Assembly: GCA_900316015.1 (NCBI GenBank)
Contig: ONBG01000014.1
Span: 1-63,408 of the forward strand
Direction of reading: 5' to 3'
DNA from: an uncultured Prevotella sp.
GTDB lineage: Bacteria > Bacteroidota > Bacteroidia > Bacteroidales > Bacteroidaceae
DNA length: 63,408 nt
The notes beneath the pieces are model-generated. The model was not told the origin of the DNA. It was given only the letters and a program-made list of their open reading frames with translations, and made no database searches. This document shows, one piece after another, positions 35,604-44,059 of the stretch. Within the stretch, counting starts at the first letter, position 1. Each line of letters opens with the position of its first letter. Position numbers and translations under genes: made by a program.

Positions 35604-37127
35604 TTAAATTTTCGGCATTGTCACCTTAAAGTATTTACTCGGGGTATGCTGAGCATAGATGATTCCCACCATTTTCTTCACAATATCGGGATGCTCTGCT
35701 GCCACATCATGGTCCTCATGAAGGTCTGTGGAAAGATTGTACAAATGTGGTACGCCTTTGATCACCACCATTTTCCAATCTCCGACCCGAACGCCAAACT
35801 GATCAGTCTCATGGAACTCCCAATACAGGAAATCATGTTTCTTCTGACCCTCTTTCCCTAAAAGAGTGGGGGCAATGGAAATCCCGTCAAAGTAATCCAC
35901 GTCTTTCTTCTTATTTTTATAATGCTTCACATAATCCTTGATGCCCGCTAAATCACAGAAAGTAGGCATCAAGTCATAAAAGGCAAATTGCAAATCACTT
36001 GTTACTCCTGCTTGTACGTGTCCTGGCCAACGAACGATAAAGGGAATACGAATACCACCTTCATAGCATTGTCTTTTCAAACCACGCAATTTTCCATCAC
36101 GACCGAAAAAAGAAGGATCTGCTCCACCTTCCTCATGAGGACCATTATCGCTGGTAAAGATAACGATTGTATTTTCGTCTAAACCTTTTTCTTTCAACTT
36201 ATCCAGGATTTCCCCAACATATTGGTCAAGCCGTGAAATCATCCCAGCGAACTGAGCATGAGTATGGACTACGGGGTTATACCGGGACCCTTCTTGCCCA
36301 CCCCATGTCTTGTCAACAAAAAATTTCTTCTCATATTTCATGAGAATGGAATCTTCGGGTTGGGCCAGCTCCGCATGGGGCAATGTATAAGTAAAGATGC
36401 CAAAGAAAGGCTGCCTGTTATTTTGCTTGTCCAACCATTCCATCGCCTTCCGGTGAATCAGATCGGCAGAATATTGTGTTCGCTTAAAGTAATCCTTGCC
36501 AAACATAGGATAGCGAATGTTATCCTCAAGGACGACACGAGAGACAGCTGTATCACCCGCAGAACGACTGTATTGATTCAGGAAATTTGGATAGTAGAGG
36601 TGAGCTTGAAACTGGCAAATATAACCATAGAATTCATCAATTCCACGCTTGTCAGGTGTTGAGCACGAACCTTCATATCCACCTGCCCATTTACCAAACA
36701 TTCCCGTTGTGTATCCATTATCTTTCATGATCTCGGGAACAATGACATGATCCGAGGCATAAGGCTCCTGCCCGACGACTGCAAAGTCTTTGTTCTTACC
36801 ATACATCACCATGTGCTTAGGCGACCAATATTCTTTGTTGCCTCGCACCCATGTATGACCTGAGTGCTGCCCTGTCATCAAACAAGCCCGCGAAGGAGCA
36901 CTGACTGGGGATCCTGCGTATGCCTGGGTAAACCGCATACCCTCACTTGCCATTTGGTCAATATGGGGAGTATTGATAAACGGCTGACCATAACATCCCA
37001 GGTCGCCATATCCCATGTCATCACACATGATATAAATAATGTTTGGTTTAACTGCCTTTTTAGCAAAACCATTTACAGCTATGATTCCTAATGTCCCCGT
37101 AAGGACCATTGATGGTTGTATTTTCAT
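35604..37127 (-). CDS. Secreted serine-type sulfatase, paralogue
   Basis: A 507-residue S1-family sulfatase with signal sequence (GIIAVNGFAKKA). Maturation motif S-A-P-S-R (Ser76-Arg80) in VSAPSRACLMTGQHSG; metal ligands in IYIMCDDMGYGD; FTSDNGPHEEGG is conserved. Like its neighbour it needs anSME. It has an own promoter-like element at 37213-37220 and is the first of the pair. Its overall sequence differs much from the second sulfatase, so the two probably act on different sulfate positions. It is immediately downstream of an anti-sigma FecR gene, an arrangement that usually places SusCD there instead. Confidence 0.9.
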   Translation of the reverse strand: MKIQPSMVLTGTLGIIAVNGFAKKAVKPNIIYIMCDDMGYGDLGCYGQPFINTPHIDQMASEGMRFTQAYAGSPVSAPSRACLMTGQHSGHTWVRGNKEYWSPKHMVMYGKNKDFAVVGQEPYASDHVIVPEIMKDNGYTTGMFGKWAGGYEGSCSTPDKRGIDEFYGYICQFQAHLYYPNFLNQYSRSAGDTAVSRVVLEDNIRYPMFGKDYFKRTQYSADLIHRKAMEWLDKQNNRQPFFGIFTYTLPHAELAQPEDSILMKYEKKFFVDKTWGGQEGSRYNPVVHTHAQFAGMISRLDQYVGEILDKLKEKGLDENTIVIFTSDNGPHEEGGADPSFFGRDGKLRGLKRQCYEGGIRIPFIVRWPGHVQAGVTSDLQFAFYDLMPTFCDLAGIKDYVKHYKNKKKDVDYFDGISIAPTLLGKEGQKKHDFLYWEFHETDQFGVRVGDWKMVVIKGVPHLYNLSTDLHEDHDVAAEHPDIVKKMVGIIYAQHTPSKYFKVTMPKI

Positions 37128-37212
37128 TGTTCTCTATAGATTTAATAACGCCTTCTTTTACATCATAAGATTTAGATTGACCAAATAGACTCCGTGATTG
37201 GATATCTGATTG

Positions 37213-37220
37213 CAAAGATA
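37213..37220 (-). promoter_or_regulatory. Promoter -7 element of the sulfatase pair
   Basis: Minus-strand TATCTTTG (37220-37213), about 86 bp upstream of the first sulfatase start. A CCAA (TTGG on the minus strand) lies 22 nt upstream, slightly too far for a good -33. Confidence 0.5.
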
Positions 37221-37252
37221 GTCAAAATATTCTAATATGCCCCAACTTATTC

Positions 37253-38224
37253 TTATTTTCCTATCATCTTCACCTGATTTCCCTCTATTTGATATTTGAA
37301 AGGAATAGAATAGGAAAGGTTTTCCAACACAGTATCTATACTCTCTGATCGCCTTACATCACCGGTATAAGTTGCCTCCTTATCAAGATGAGCAATCGTT
37401 ATCTTTACATGATAGATTTTCTCAAGGACTGATGCGATCTCTGTAATTCTCATATTGACAAACGGTATCATGTTATTATGCCATACCGTGACTGATGGAG
37501 CATATACCATCTCGACCGCCATGGCTCCTGTTGCCTTATCAAAGATAGCCTTTTGGTTCGGTTTAAGAGTAATCAGACCCTTTTGACGAAGGTTTTCCAC
37601 CATCACCTTACCTTCTTGAAGGGTTACCTCTTCACTACCGCCCTTCCCTTGAGTATTAAAATTAAATACGGTACCCAAGACACGAGTTTCCAGACAATCT
37701 CCTTTCACCAGGAAAGGTCTCTTCTTGTCTTTTGTCACATGAAACAAAGCCTCACCCTCTAATTCAACCTTTCTTGTTTCTGTCCCAAAAACCACAGGAT
37801 ATTTTAAGCGTGATGACTTGTTTAGCCAAACATGGGTGCCATCAGGCAGAGTAACTTCCTTCACCTGATTGGTACTGGCGATTTCCACCATACGTGTATC
37901 GCCCTGATAGTAGTAGATGAACACACCCATAAGGACAAGTCCAAAGAAAACAGCTGCATATCTCAGAACAGACTGGATATGTATGCGACGACGTTCCTGC
38001 CTTTCCCGGGATAATTCCTGGAACAACCGAATCTCTGCCCGTTGTATTTTAGCAGGATCAGCATACGGGTTATGTTTACCTGCATAGTACATATCTTCGA
38101 CGGAGAAGAGCCATTTAGCATTCGCCTCTGAACTTTGGATCCAGCGATCTATCTCCTCTAATTCTTTGGTGCTGCACCTGCCCAGCAGATAATCCTTTAA
38201 TATTTTATCACTCAGTTGATCCAT
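37253..38224 (-). CDS. FecR-family anti-sigma factor
   Basis: A 323-residue FecR-like transmembrane anti-sigma factor. The cytoplasmic N terminus (ILKDYLLGRCSTKELEEIDR), one membrane helix (about 86-107, YAAVFFGLVLMGVFIYYY), the periplasmic FecR domain (TLPDGTHVWLNKSSRLKYPV, then GEALFHVTKD) and a C-terminal STN-binding-like region (SVTVWHNNMIPFVNMRITEI) are all present. It should hold the ECF sigma factor, encoded 27 nt upstream, until a TonB receptor with an STN domain signals through it. No such receptor is next to this pair. Confidence 0.9.
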   Translation of the reverse strand: MDQLSDKILKDYLLGRCSTKELEEIDRWIQSSEANAKWLFSVEDMYYAGKHNPYADPAKIQRAEIRLFQELSRERQERRRIHIQSVLRYAAVFFGLVLMGVFIYYYQGDTRMVEIASTNQVKEVTLPDGTHVWLNKSSRLKYPVVFGTETRKVELEGEALFHVTKDKKRPFLVKGDCLETRVLGTVFNFNTQGKGGSEEVTLQEGKVMVENLRQKGLITLKPNQKAIFDKATGAMAVEMVYAPSVTVWHNNMIPFVNMRITEIASVLEKIYHVKITIAHLDKEATYTGDVRRSESIDTVLENLSYSIPFKYQIEGNQVKMIGK

Positions 38225-38251
38225 AAAATAACCTTTTTATAGTTATAACAA

Positions 38252-38824
38252 TTAACAAAAGGAATGAACGTAGTGAAGGAATGCTAAAATCATCAAATCA
38301 AGCTTAACATCCCCTAAATGACCCCTTAGTATCTTCAAAGCCTTGTAAAGGTGTACTTCTACAGTACGAACAGAAATACCCATCACATTCGCTATTTCTT
38401 TATTTTTCATATCATGCATATAGCTCAAAAGAAACACCTGGCGCATTTTATCAGGCAACAAAGCAACAGCTGCATCAATTTGCTTACGTAGCTCTGCATT
38501 TTCAATATTGGAAAGCGTATCATTTAATTCTTCTCCATAATATTCTGCCTTACGCATAGCAATATCCAGCACGGCTTTGGAATACCGATGAACAACATTC
38601 TTGTGCTTGATGAAATTCAACAGATTATTATATACCAACCTATAAAGATAGGCTGTTGCATGAGACTCATCTGAGATTTTATCCAGATGATTCCATAAAG
38701 CGATAAAGGATTCCTGCATGACATCTTCAACGTCCTCCGCATCAATGAAACGCGACGCAAAAAATGCCATTTGGGGATATGTCTTTCGAAAATATACCTT
38801 AAAATCCTTTTCTGTAAATAGCAT
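38252..38824 (-). CDS. ECF-type sigma-70 factor
   Basis: A 190-residue ECF sigma factor. Region 2 is visible in YPQMAFFASRFIDAEDVEDV (and MQESFIALWNHL), and region 4 helix-turn-helix in NKEIANVMGISVRTVEVHLY. The open frame can be extended by 49 codons, but the start at 38824 gives the normal length and N terminus (MLFTEKDFKVYFRK) and lies below the -7 element TACCTTTG (38855-38848, minus strand). It is paired with the FecR gene. Such pairs act as trans-envelope switches in Bacteroidales glycan loci, here presumably for sulfated glycans. Confidence 0.9.
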   Translation of the reverse strand: MLFTEKDFKVYFRKTYPQMAFFASRFIDAEDVEDVMQESFIALWNHLDKISDESHATAYLYRLVYNNLLNFIKHKNVVHRYSKAVLDIAMRKAEYYGEELNDTLSNIENAELRKQIDAAVALLPDKMRQVFLLSYMHDMKNKEIANVMGISVRTVEVHLYKALKILRGHLGDVKLDLMILAFLHYVHSFC

Positions 38825-38919
38825 GACGTACCAGATTATTTCAAATGCAAAGGTAATCAAGTTTCTCAAATAATCATGACGAAAGAGGTACATTATTTTT
38901 ATATTTCTATAAAAAGCAC

Positions 38920-38937
38920 TATCTTTGCAATCGATTG
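38920..38937 (+). promoter_or_regulatory. serB promoter -7 element with adjoining palindrome
   Basis: TATCTTTG at 38920-38927 is followed at once by the perfect palindrome CAATCGATTG at 38928-38937. The same 10-bp palindrome is the core of the operator at the nanA start point, in nearly the same place relative to the -7 element. The -33 region is TTTT at 38897-38900, 19 nt upstream. Confidence 0.6.
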
Positions 38938-38970
38938 GAACGTTTTCCGTTATGCCAAATGATAGGATCA

Positions 38971-38984
38971 AGCCCGCTTGGGCT
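38971..38984 (+). other. Hairpin in the serB leader
   Basis: AGCCC-GCTT-GGGCT can form a compact 5-bp, GC-rich hairpin in the approximately 100-nt region between the predicted transcript start and the serB ATG at 39036. The same region is open in the serB frame from an ATG at 38952, so it may instead encode a 28-residue N-terminal extension. I cannot assign it to a known riboswitch class. Confidence 0.35.
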
Positions 38985-39035
38985 CTACCATGGCGAGGAA
39001 AGGTGCGCGAAAGCCAACATTTAAATCAAGACCGC

Positions 39036-40280
39036 ATGGAACCAACGACGAACAAGAAAGAACAGATACTAATCAGCATCACAGGCTTAGACCGTCCGGG
39101 ACTTACTGCTTCTGTCATGGAAATCCTGGCTAAATACGATACGCAAATTTTAGATATTGGTCAGGCTGACATCCATAGTACACTGTCGCTCGGAATTCTT
39201 ATCCGAATCGAGGAGCACAACTCTGGACAAGTCATGAAAGAGTTGTTGTTCAAAGCAACAGAGTTAAGCGTCAATATCGGATTTCAACCCGTTTCTGATG
39301 ACAAATACGAAGACTGGGTTAGTCGACAAGGCAAGAACAGATATATTCTCACCATAATTGGACGAACGCTTACCGCCAAGCAAATTGAGGCTGCTACGAA
39401 AGTCATAGCCCAGCAGGGACTAAACATAGACTCCATCTTACGCCTCACCGGTCGCCAGAGCATCCGCAAACCCATCAAGAATGTACGCGCTTGTATCGAG
39501 TTCTCCTTACGTGGAACGCCAAAAGACCGAGCACAACTACAAGAAGAGCTGATGAAAATGGCATCAGACATGGATATCGATTTCTCATTTCAGAAAGACG
39601 ACATGTATCGTCGCATGCGCCGACTGATTTGTTTTGATATGGATTCTACGCTAATACAGACAGAATGTATTGATGAACTGGCAAAACGCGCAGGCGTGGG
39701 TGAGGAAGTAAGTGACATCACTGCCAGTGCCATGCGTGGTGAGATTGACTTTAAGGAAAGCTTTACCCGCCGTGTGGCTTTATTGAAAGGACTTGATGTC
39801 AGCGTCATGAAAGACATCGCAGAGCACTTGCCCATTACAGAAGGTGCTGACCGTCTGATGTCTGTACTGAAGAGATGTGGATATAAAATTGCCATTTTAA
39901 GTGGAGGCTTTACCTATTTTGGGGAATATCTGCAGCACCGCTATGGTATTGACTATGTCTATGCCAACGAACTAGAGATAGATGACAATGGTAAGCTGAC
40001 TGGACATTATGTTGGCGAGATTGTAGATGGTCATAGAAAAGCAGAATTACTGAAGTTAATTGCACAAGTGGAGAAAGTAAACCTGGCACAGACTATAGCT
40101 GTTGGTGATGGGGCCAATGATCTGCCCATGATCAGCGAGGCTGGTCTGGGTATTGCTTTCCATGCCAAGCCCAGGGTTGTAGCCAATGCAAAACAGTCGA
40201 TTAACACACTCGGACTTGACGGCGTTCTCTACTTTCTCGGATTCAAGGATAGCTATTTAGGTGAACAAGGGAAGTTCTAA
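39036..40280 (+). CDS. serB: Phosphoserine phosphatase with N-terminal ACT domains
   Basis: A 414-residue SerB that removes phosphate from phosphoserine in the last step of serine synthesis. Two ACT-type regulatory domains cover about residues 1-190 (ISITGLDRPGLTASVMEILA and the second, ILTIIGRTLTAKQIE). The HAD catalytic motif is FDMDST (Asp201 and Asp203), followed by ILSGGFTYF (motif II/III region) and VGDGANDLPM. The ACT domains probably sense serine. The start at 39036 agrees with homologues beginning shortly before ILISITG; in-frame ATGs at 38952 and upstream exist. A strong terminator follows. Confidence 0.92.
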   Translation: MEPTTNKKEQILISITGLDRPGLTASVMEILAKYDTQILDIGQADIHSTLSLGILIRIEEHNSGQVMKELLFKATELSVNIGFQPVSDDKYEDWVSRQGKNRYILTIIGRTLTAKQIEAATKVIAQQGLNIDSILRLTGRQSIRKPIKNVRACIEFSLRGTPKDRAQLQEELMKMASDMDIDFSFQKDDMYRRMRRLICFDMDSTLIQTECIDELAKRAGVGEEVSDITASAMRGEIDFKESFTRRVALLKGLDVSVMKDIAEHLPITEGADRLMSVLKRCGYKIAILSGGFTYFGEYLQHRYGIDYVYANELEIDDNGKLTGHYVGEIVDGHRKAELLKLIAQVEKVNLAQTIAVGDGANDLPMISEAGLGIAFHAKPRVVANAKQSINTLGLDGVLYFLGFKDSYLGEQGKF

Positions 40281-40318
40281 AATCAAAAAAGCAGCTATAA
40301 AGGCTGCTTTTCTTGATT
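40281..40318. terminator. Terminator after serB
   Basis: AATCAA-AAA-AGCAGC (40281-40295) pairs with GCTGCT-TTTC-TTGATT (40303-40318), a stem of two blocks with an A/T-rich bulge. It can act in both directions, for serB and for the small gene on the other strand. Confidence 0.8.
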
Positions 40319-40370
40319 GATTGTCATGTGGAAACATAAAGCTGGTCAACACGACCCGCATCTCTTCACG

Positions 40371-40484
40371 CTAATTGTACCAGATCTCTCCACCTAAAAC
40401 CTGTACGTCATCATCTGTATCCTTCACATTGATAGTCACATCTTTGTAGATACCTTCTTTAATTTTGTTGATATTCGTACGCAT
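40371..40484 (-). CDS. Small protein of 37 residues, unknown function
   Basis: A very short gene with start ATG at 40484-40482 and stop TAG at 40373-40371. The 37-residue product is charged, begins MRTNINKIKEGIYK, has a DTDDD acidic cluster near residues 22-25 and ends in GGEIWYN. It has no signal peptide or membrane helix. Support comes from its own Bacteroidetes promoter (next entry), a leader of about 36 nt and the serB terminator at its 3' side. The rest of the 309-bp gap holds only these elements. It has the look of a genuine small cytoplasmic protein, but without a homologue search this is moderate evidence. An alternative is a regulatory RNA that carries the frame by chance. Confidence 0.55.
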   Translation of the reverse strand: MRTNINKIKEGIYKDVTINVKDTDDDVQVLGGEIWYN

Positions 40485-40526
40485 GATAGTCTATGATTAA
40501 ATTATAGTTGATAATTCTTTTCACTG

Positions 40527-40558
40527 CAAATTTAATAAAGACTTTTATTATATACAAT
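40527..40558 (-). promoter_or_regulatory. Promoter of the 37-residue gene
   Basis: Minus-strand ATTG (40558-40555), a 20-nt spacer and TAAATTTG (40534-40527) fit the consensus. The predicted transcript starts near 40520. Confidence 0.65.
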
Positions 40559-40589
40559 ACTTAGGGTAATATTTTTTGAAGTTTTAATC

Positions 40590-41702
40590 TTATTTAGCCA
40601 TTTGATATATCTGGCACCCTGCTTGTAAAAATGCTCCAACGCCATAAGTCTCTGTCATGTCACGAGTAACCTTCTTAGGATCTGCGCCAATAGGTTGCAA
40701 GTATCCAAGCTTTCCATCACTCTCAACAGCCTTCAGCATTCCCTGCCAGCCCTTGATAATTACCGGCAGGAACTTTCCTTTGTCCAATAAGCCTTGGTTA
40801 ACCCCGTACGCTAACGCATAAGTAATAAACCCTGTTGCACTCGTCTCTGGAGACGGGTATGAGTCTGGGTCTAACAGACTGGCATGCCAATATCCATCCG
40901 CGCATTGCAATTCAGCCAAACGGGTGCAGTTTTCTACGAACAAGTCTTCATAGAACTTTCGATTCTTGTCTCCTCTTGGAAGAATTCTCAACAAGTTTGC
41001 CAAGCCGGCAGCAACCCAGCCGGCACCACGTCCCCAGAAAATTTTCTTACCATTTGCTTCTTTTTGTCCGATATAGCGTACATCCCGATAGAATAAGTGC
41101 TCGCCTTTGTCATAAAGAAGCTCCGATGTTGCCTTCCATTCCTTGTTCATAAAGTCGATATATTTCTTATCACCGGTCAAGGCATACATCTTGGCATATA
41201 CAGGAGGAGCCATAAACAACGCATCGCACCACGACCATCGGTCAAGTGACCGTGGATTATTATATGCCAATTGCATCGTACTAACAGAAGGATGAGATAC
41301 TACCCAATCGGTCCGTGCCTGAACAGGCCAAAGCATAGTTGGATCCTTGTATTTCTGATAGAGATCTATCCAAGTCTGGCAGACCGCAAGATCATCGGCA
41401 TGATACATTCTCTTCCCCGGCTCATAAGCATTTCTCCTTCCAATCTTACGCAACCATTGGAAATAGTAATCATACTGGTCCACCTGTTCACTAAGTTCAG
41501 CCCAGTCTGTCATCCCCACGAATAACGCGCCATTTGTCCAATCAAGATCCTCATGAAGCTGATGAGTGTCATATTCTTTGATTTGCCAATCGGCTACTTT
41601 TCTCATCATGTTTTTAGTTTGCACCTTTGTGAAAGGTATTTGCGCCATCAAGGCTGTGGGAAGTGCACACAGCAGAATCCCAAGTAATGAAGTTCTTTTC
41701 AT
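40590..41702 (-). CDS. GH105-family unsaturated glycuronyl hydrolase
   Basis: A 370-residue exported protein (signal peptide ending ALMAQ) with the (alpha/alpha)6 barrel layout of GH105/YteR. Conserved blocks are WTNGALFVGMTDW, HADDLAVCQTW (Asp103-Asp104), WSWCDALFMAPPVYA (Asp160) and FWGRGAGWVAAGLA. GH105 enzymes remove the unsaturated uronic acid left by polysaccharide lyases acting on rhamnogalacturonan or similar chains. No lyase is in this window, so the substrate supply is not clear. It follows the GH89 gene by 25 nt on the same strand and is probably cotranscribed with it. Confidence 0.85.
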   Translation of the reverse strand: MKRTSLLGILLCALPTALMAQIPFTKVQTKNMMRKVADWQIKEYDTHQLHEDLDWTNGALFVGMTDWAELSEQVDQYDYYFQWLRKIGRRNAYEPGKRMYHADDLAVCQTWIDLYQKYKDPTMLWPVQARTDWVVSHPSVSTMQLAYNNPRSLDRWSWCDALFMAPPVYAKMYALTGDKKYIDFMNKEWKATSELLYDKGEHLFYRDVRYIGQKEANGKKIFWGRGAGWVAAGLANLLRILPRGDKNRKFYEDLFVENCTRLAELQCADGYWHASLLDPDSYPSPETSATGFITYALAYGVNQGLLDKGKFLPVIIKGWQGMLKAVESDGKLGYLQPIGADPKKVTRDMTETYGVGAFLQAGCQIYQMAK

Positions 41703-41727
41703 AATTTTGATTTGTTTTTATTAACGA

Positions 41728-43821
41728 TCAACGACTTTTCTCTCTTGTCCAAGGTTCTTCAATCGAATAGAAATCAATCTTGGGAACCTGTCTCCCCACT
41801 AATCCGGCCATTTGGCTATCTATCCATACCTTCCATCGCTTATAATAGAAGTTACGCAAGATACCCGCCCATTCTTTATGTGCGTAATCGTGCAGTCCTC
41901 CCTCATCAGCCATCACACGATTGCCCCAAACAGTAATCTGGGTTCGTGCATTCCACTCATAAAGATCCTGCTCTGCTTCCGTCTGCCCCATATTTCTTGC
42001 CATCTTGATCCAAGTATTGACATGAAACGCAGGATGTGACGCCAACAGGCTATCTTGTGTCAAGATTAAATTCAGGAATGCCGTGGAACGTTGCCGGAAT
42101 CTATATAGATCTCTATTATTCAATGCCAAGATCATCTTTTGATAAAGCTTCCATCCTCTCTCTGCATTTGCCTGACGCATGATGTCGATCAGATCATAAT
42201 GATAGTTCTTATTCTCCGCAAAGCGATCCTTTGCCTTTGCGAAAAGCTGAGCAGCCAGAATCAGATCGTCCGGATCATAATAACGTTCACTACCTGCCCA
42301 GGAAGACACGCTCTCTATATGACGACTCGGTCGAGCACAGAAGATGGACTCTACCGTGCCCTGACGAGGTACCTTACAATTATAAGATGTTGACCCCAGG
42401 ATTTTCCATGCTGCAGAGATGTCCGCATCTGCATGGCCATAGCGAGCCTTGATGTAAGTCTCTATCCACTCTTCTTTTGAAAACGAATGCTGGCGCCATG
42501 GCAACTCACAAAGAAGCTCATACATGACAGGATTATTCTCAATTCCTTCCATAGTCAGACCTACTCCCTCCAACGTTCTTCCGAAGGAAGACTTCCGAGC
42601 CTGATAATAACCATTTATCAACCAATCCATCCTTCCGAAAAGCCCCACATTCCCGCCAAAGTTTAGCAACATACAATAAAGCCATTGCTTGTCACCATAT
42701 CCATTCTTATAGACGTGGGTAGAAGCCTCATCCTTCCAGTCTGGGACAGTCTCCGCATCCAAGTATAAGATCAACAAGTCCTTGAAAGGAATATTCTCTA
42801 TCATTTTCCTACGTGGATTTGCTTGCCAAGCCTGCATCACCCATACCGCCTTCGGATTTTCAGATTTCATGGCTTTCCAAATTGCCTTTCCTGCAGCATT
42901 CAAGTCTACGCCCTGAGTTTTTCCTCCTTCATGGAAAGGATCCATGCTATAGAAATCTGCCTTACCAAACAGCTTTTCCTGTTCTTGATAATACAATCGG
43001 GCAATCTCTGGAAAGCGCTGGTCTGTAGGCTGCAAAAAGGCAGGGCGCGCAAACGAGCACCATGTTCCTGGATCCTGTACATTTAGCCCCACTTTCTCTT
43101 TTGCATTATGGGGTACCATGCCCGAATACCCGGGGAACACAGGATGAATGCCAATTTCCTTCATCCGCTTCACAATTTTCTTTTGCAAAGTTTCTGAGTG
43201 GCGGTACCAGTTATCAGGATTTGGACCGCCCCATCCCTCCAGATTATTCATCAACCACCAGGCCTGGAAACCAGGTCCCGCAACAAACTGGTTTATTTCC
43301 TCTTTCGAATAACCTAATCTTTCTAATACATGATACCAAACTACATCCGTGCCCACAATGTCAAGCGGAAGATTAATTCCATGCAATGCCATCCAGTCAA
43401 TCTCTTCCTCCCAACGCTTCCAATCCCAGAAAGCCATGGAATAAGAGAAAGTGCAATAATTAAGATAGTATCTGTATTTCAGGTCTGTTGTATGCCGTTC
43501 CTTTTCCTTGACTGCTGGTAACAAGGATGGTAATTTCGCATGCATATTGTTCCAAGTCAAATGAACGCCAGCATAGTATTTCAGATACCAGTTGATACCA
43601 GTAGCAAGACTTACATAATTATTCCCCCTTACTACCACTTTATCCTTGTCCTGATCCAGTTCAAAAAAATCATTGCCATCTCCAGCCTTTTGGACCACCA
43701 GCTCGAATTTCTTTGAAGCTCCTTTCTCTATCCGATCCAACAAGGCATAAACAGGGTTGCCTGCACCCATATTTAAGGCGCAGCATAAAAAAGTCATGAT
43801 GATTACAGTCCTTTTTCCCAT
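41728..43821 (-). CDS. GH89-family alpha-N-acetylglucosaminidase
   Basis: A 697-residue exported GH89 enzyme, homologous to human NAGLU. It has the N-terminal domain (VVVRGNNYVSLATGINWYLK), the TIM barrel (YYLNYCTFSYSMAFWDWKRW, MALHGINLPLDIVGTDVVWY) and MDPFHEGGK with a candidate catalytic Glu near residue 298; the second half contains the all-alpha C-terminal domain. It removes terminal alpha-GlcNAc, found in heparan sulfate and in gastric-type mucin O-glycans. It has its own promoter-like element and leads a two-gene unit with GH105. With the nearby sulfatases this suggests attack on sulfated host glycans. Confidence 0.92.
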   Translation of the reverse strand: MGKRTVIIMTFLCCALNMGAGNPVYALLDRIEKGASKKFELVVQKAGDGNDFFELDQDKDKVVVRGNNYVSLATGINWYLKYYAGVHLTWNNMHAKLPSLLPAVKEKERHTTDLKYRYYLNYCTFSYSMAFWDWKRWEEEIDWMALHGINLPLDIVGTDVVWYHVLERLGYSKEEINQFVAGPGFQAWWLMNNLEGWGGPNPDNWYRHSETLQKKIVKRMKEIGIHPVFPGYSGMVPHNAKEKVGLNVQDPGTWCSFARPAFLQPTDQRFPEIARLYYQEQEKLFGKADFYSMDPFHEGGKTQGVDLNAAGKAIWKAMKSENPKAVWVMQAWQANPRRKMIENIPFKDLLILYLDAETVPDWKDEASTHVYKNGYGDKQWLYCMLLNFGGNVGLFGRMDWLINGYYQARKSSFGRTLEGVGLTMEGIENNPVMYELLCELPWRQHSFSKEEWIETYIKARYGHADADISAAWKILGSTSYNCKVPRQGTVESIFCARPSRHIESVSSWAGSERYYDPDDLILAAQLFAKAKDRFAENKNYHYDLIDIMRQANAERGWKLYQKMILALNNRDLYRFRQRSTAFLNLILTQDSLLASHPAFHVNTWIKMARNMGQTEAEQDLYEWNARTQITVWGNRVMADEGGLHDYAHKEWAGILRNFYYKRWKVWIDSQMAGLVGRQVPKIDFYSIEEPWTREKSR

Positions 43822-43874
43822 TATTATCGTATCAATAGATTTATCACATCAGTTAGTCATTCTCTTTCAGGAAG

Positions 43875-43882
43875 CAAATTTA
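43875..43882 (-). promoter_or_regulatory. Promoter -7 element of the GH89-GH105 unit
   Basis: Minus-strand TAAATTTG (43882-43875), about 53 bp before the GH89 start. Confidence 0.5.
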
Positions 43883-44010
43883 GATAAAATTTCCGATTTA
43901 CGAGTCTGTTGAAGACAGAAAAACGATAGTTTCCTACTGTTTGGCAAGAAATACCTCATAAAAAATATTAAAGCTGTCCAAACACAATGTACAATTTCAG
44001 GAGTTTTCGA

Positions 44011-44018
44011 TAATTTTG
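44011..44018 (+). promoter_or_regulatory. Promoter -7 element of the panE-like gene
   Basis: TAATTTTG at 44011-44018, about 41 bp before the first candidate start codon. The rest of the 238-bp divergent gap shows nothing recognisable. Confidence 0.5.
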
Positions 44019-44059
44019 CAATGATAGTCTGATCTTCCTAAAGACGAGGATTGAGATAA

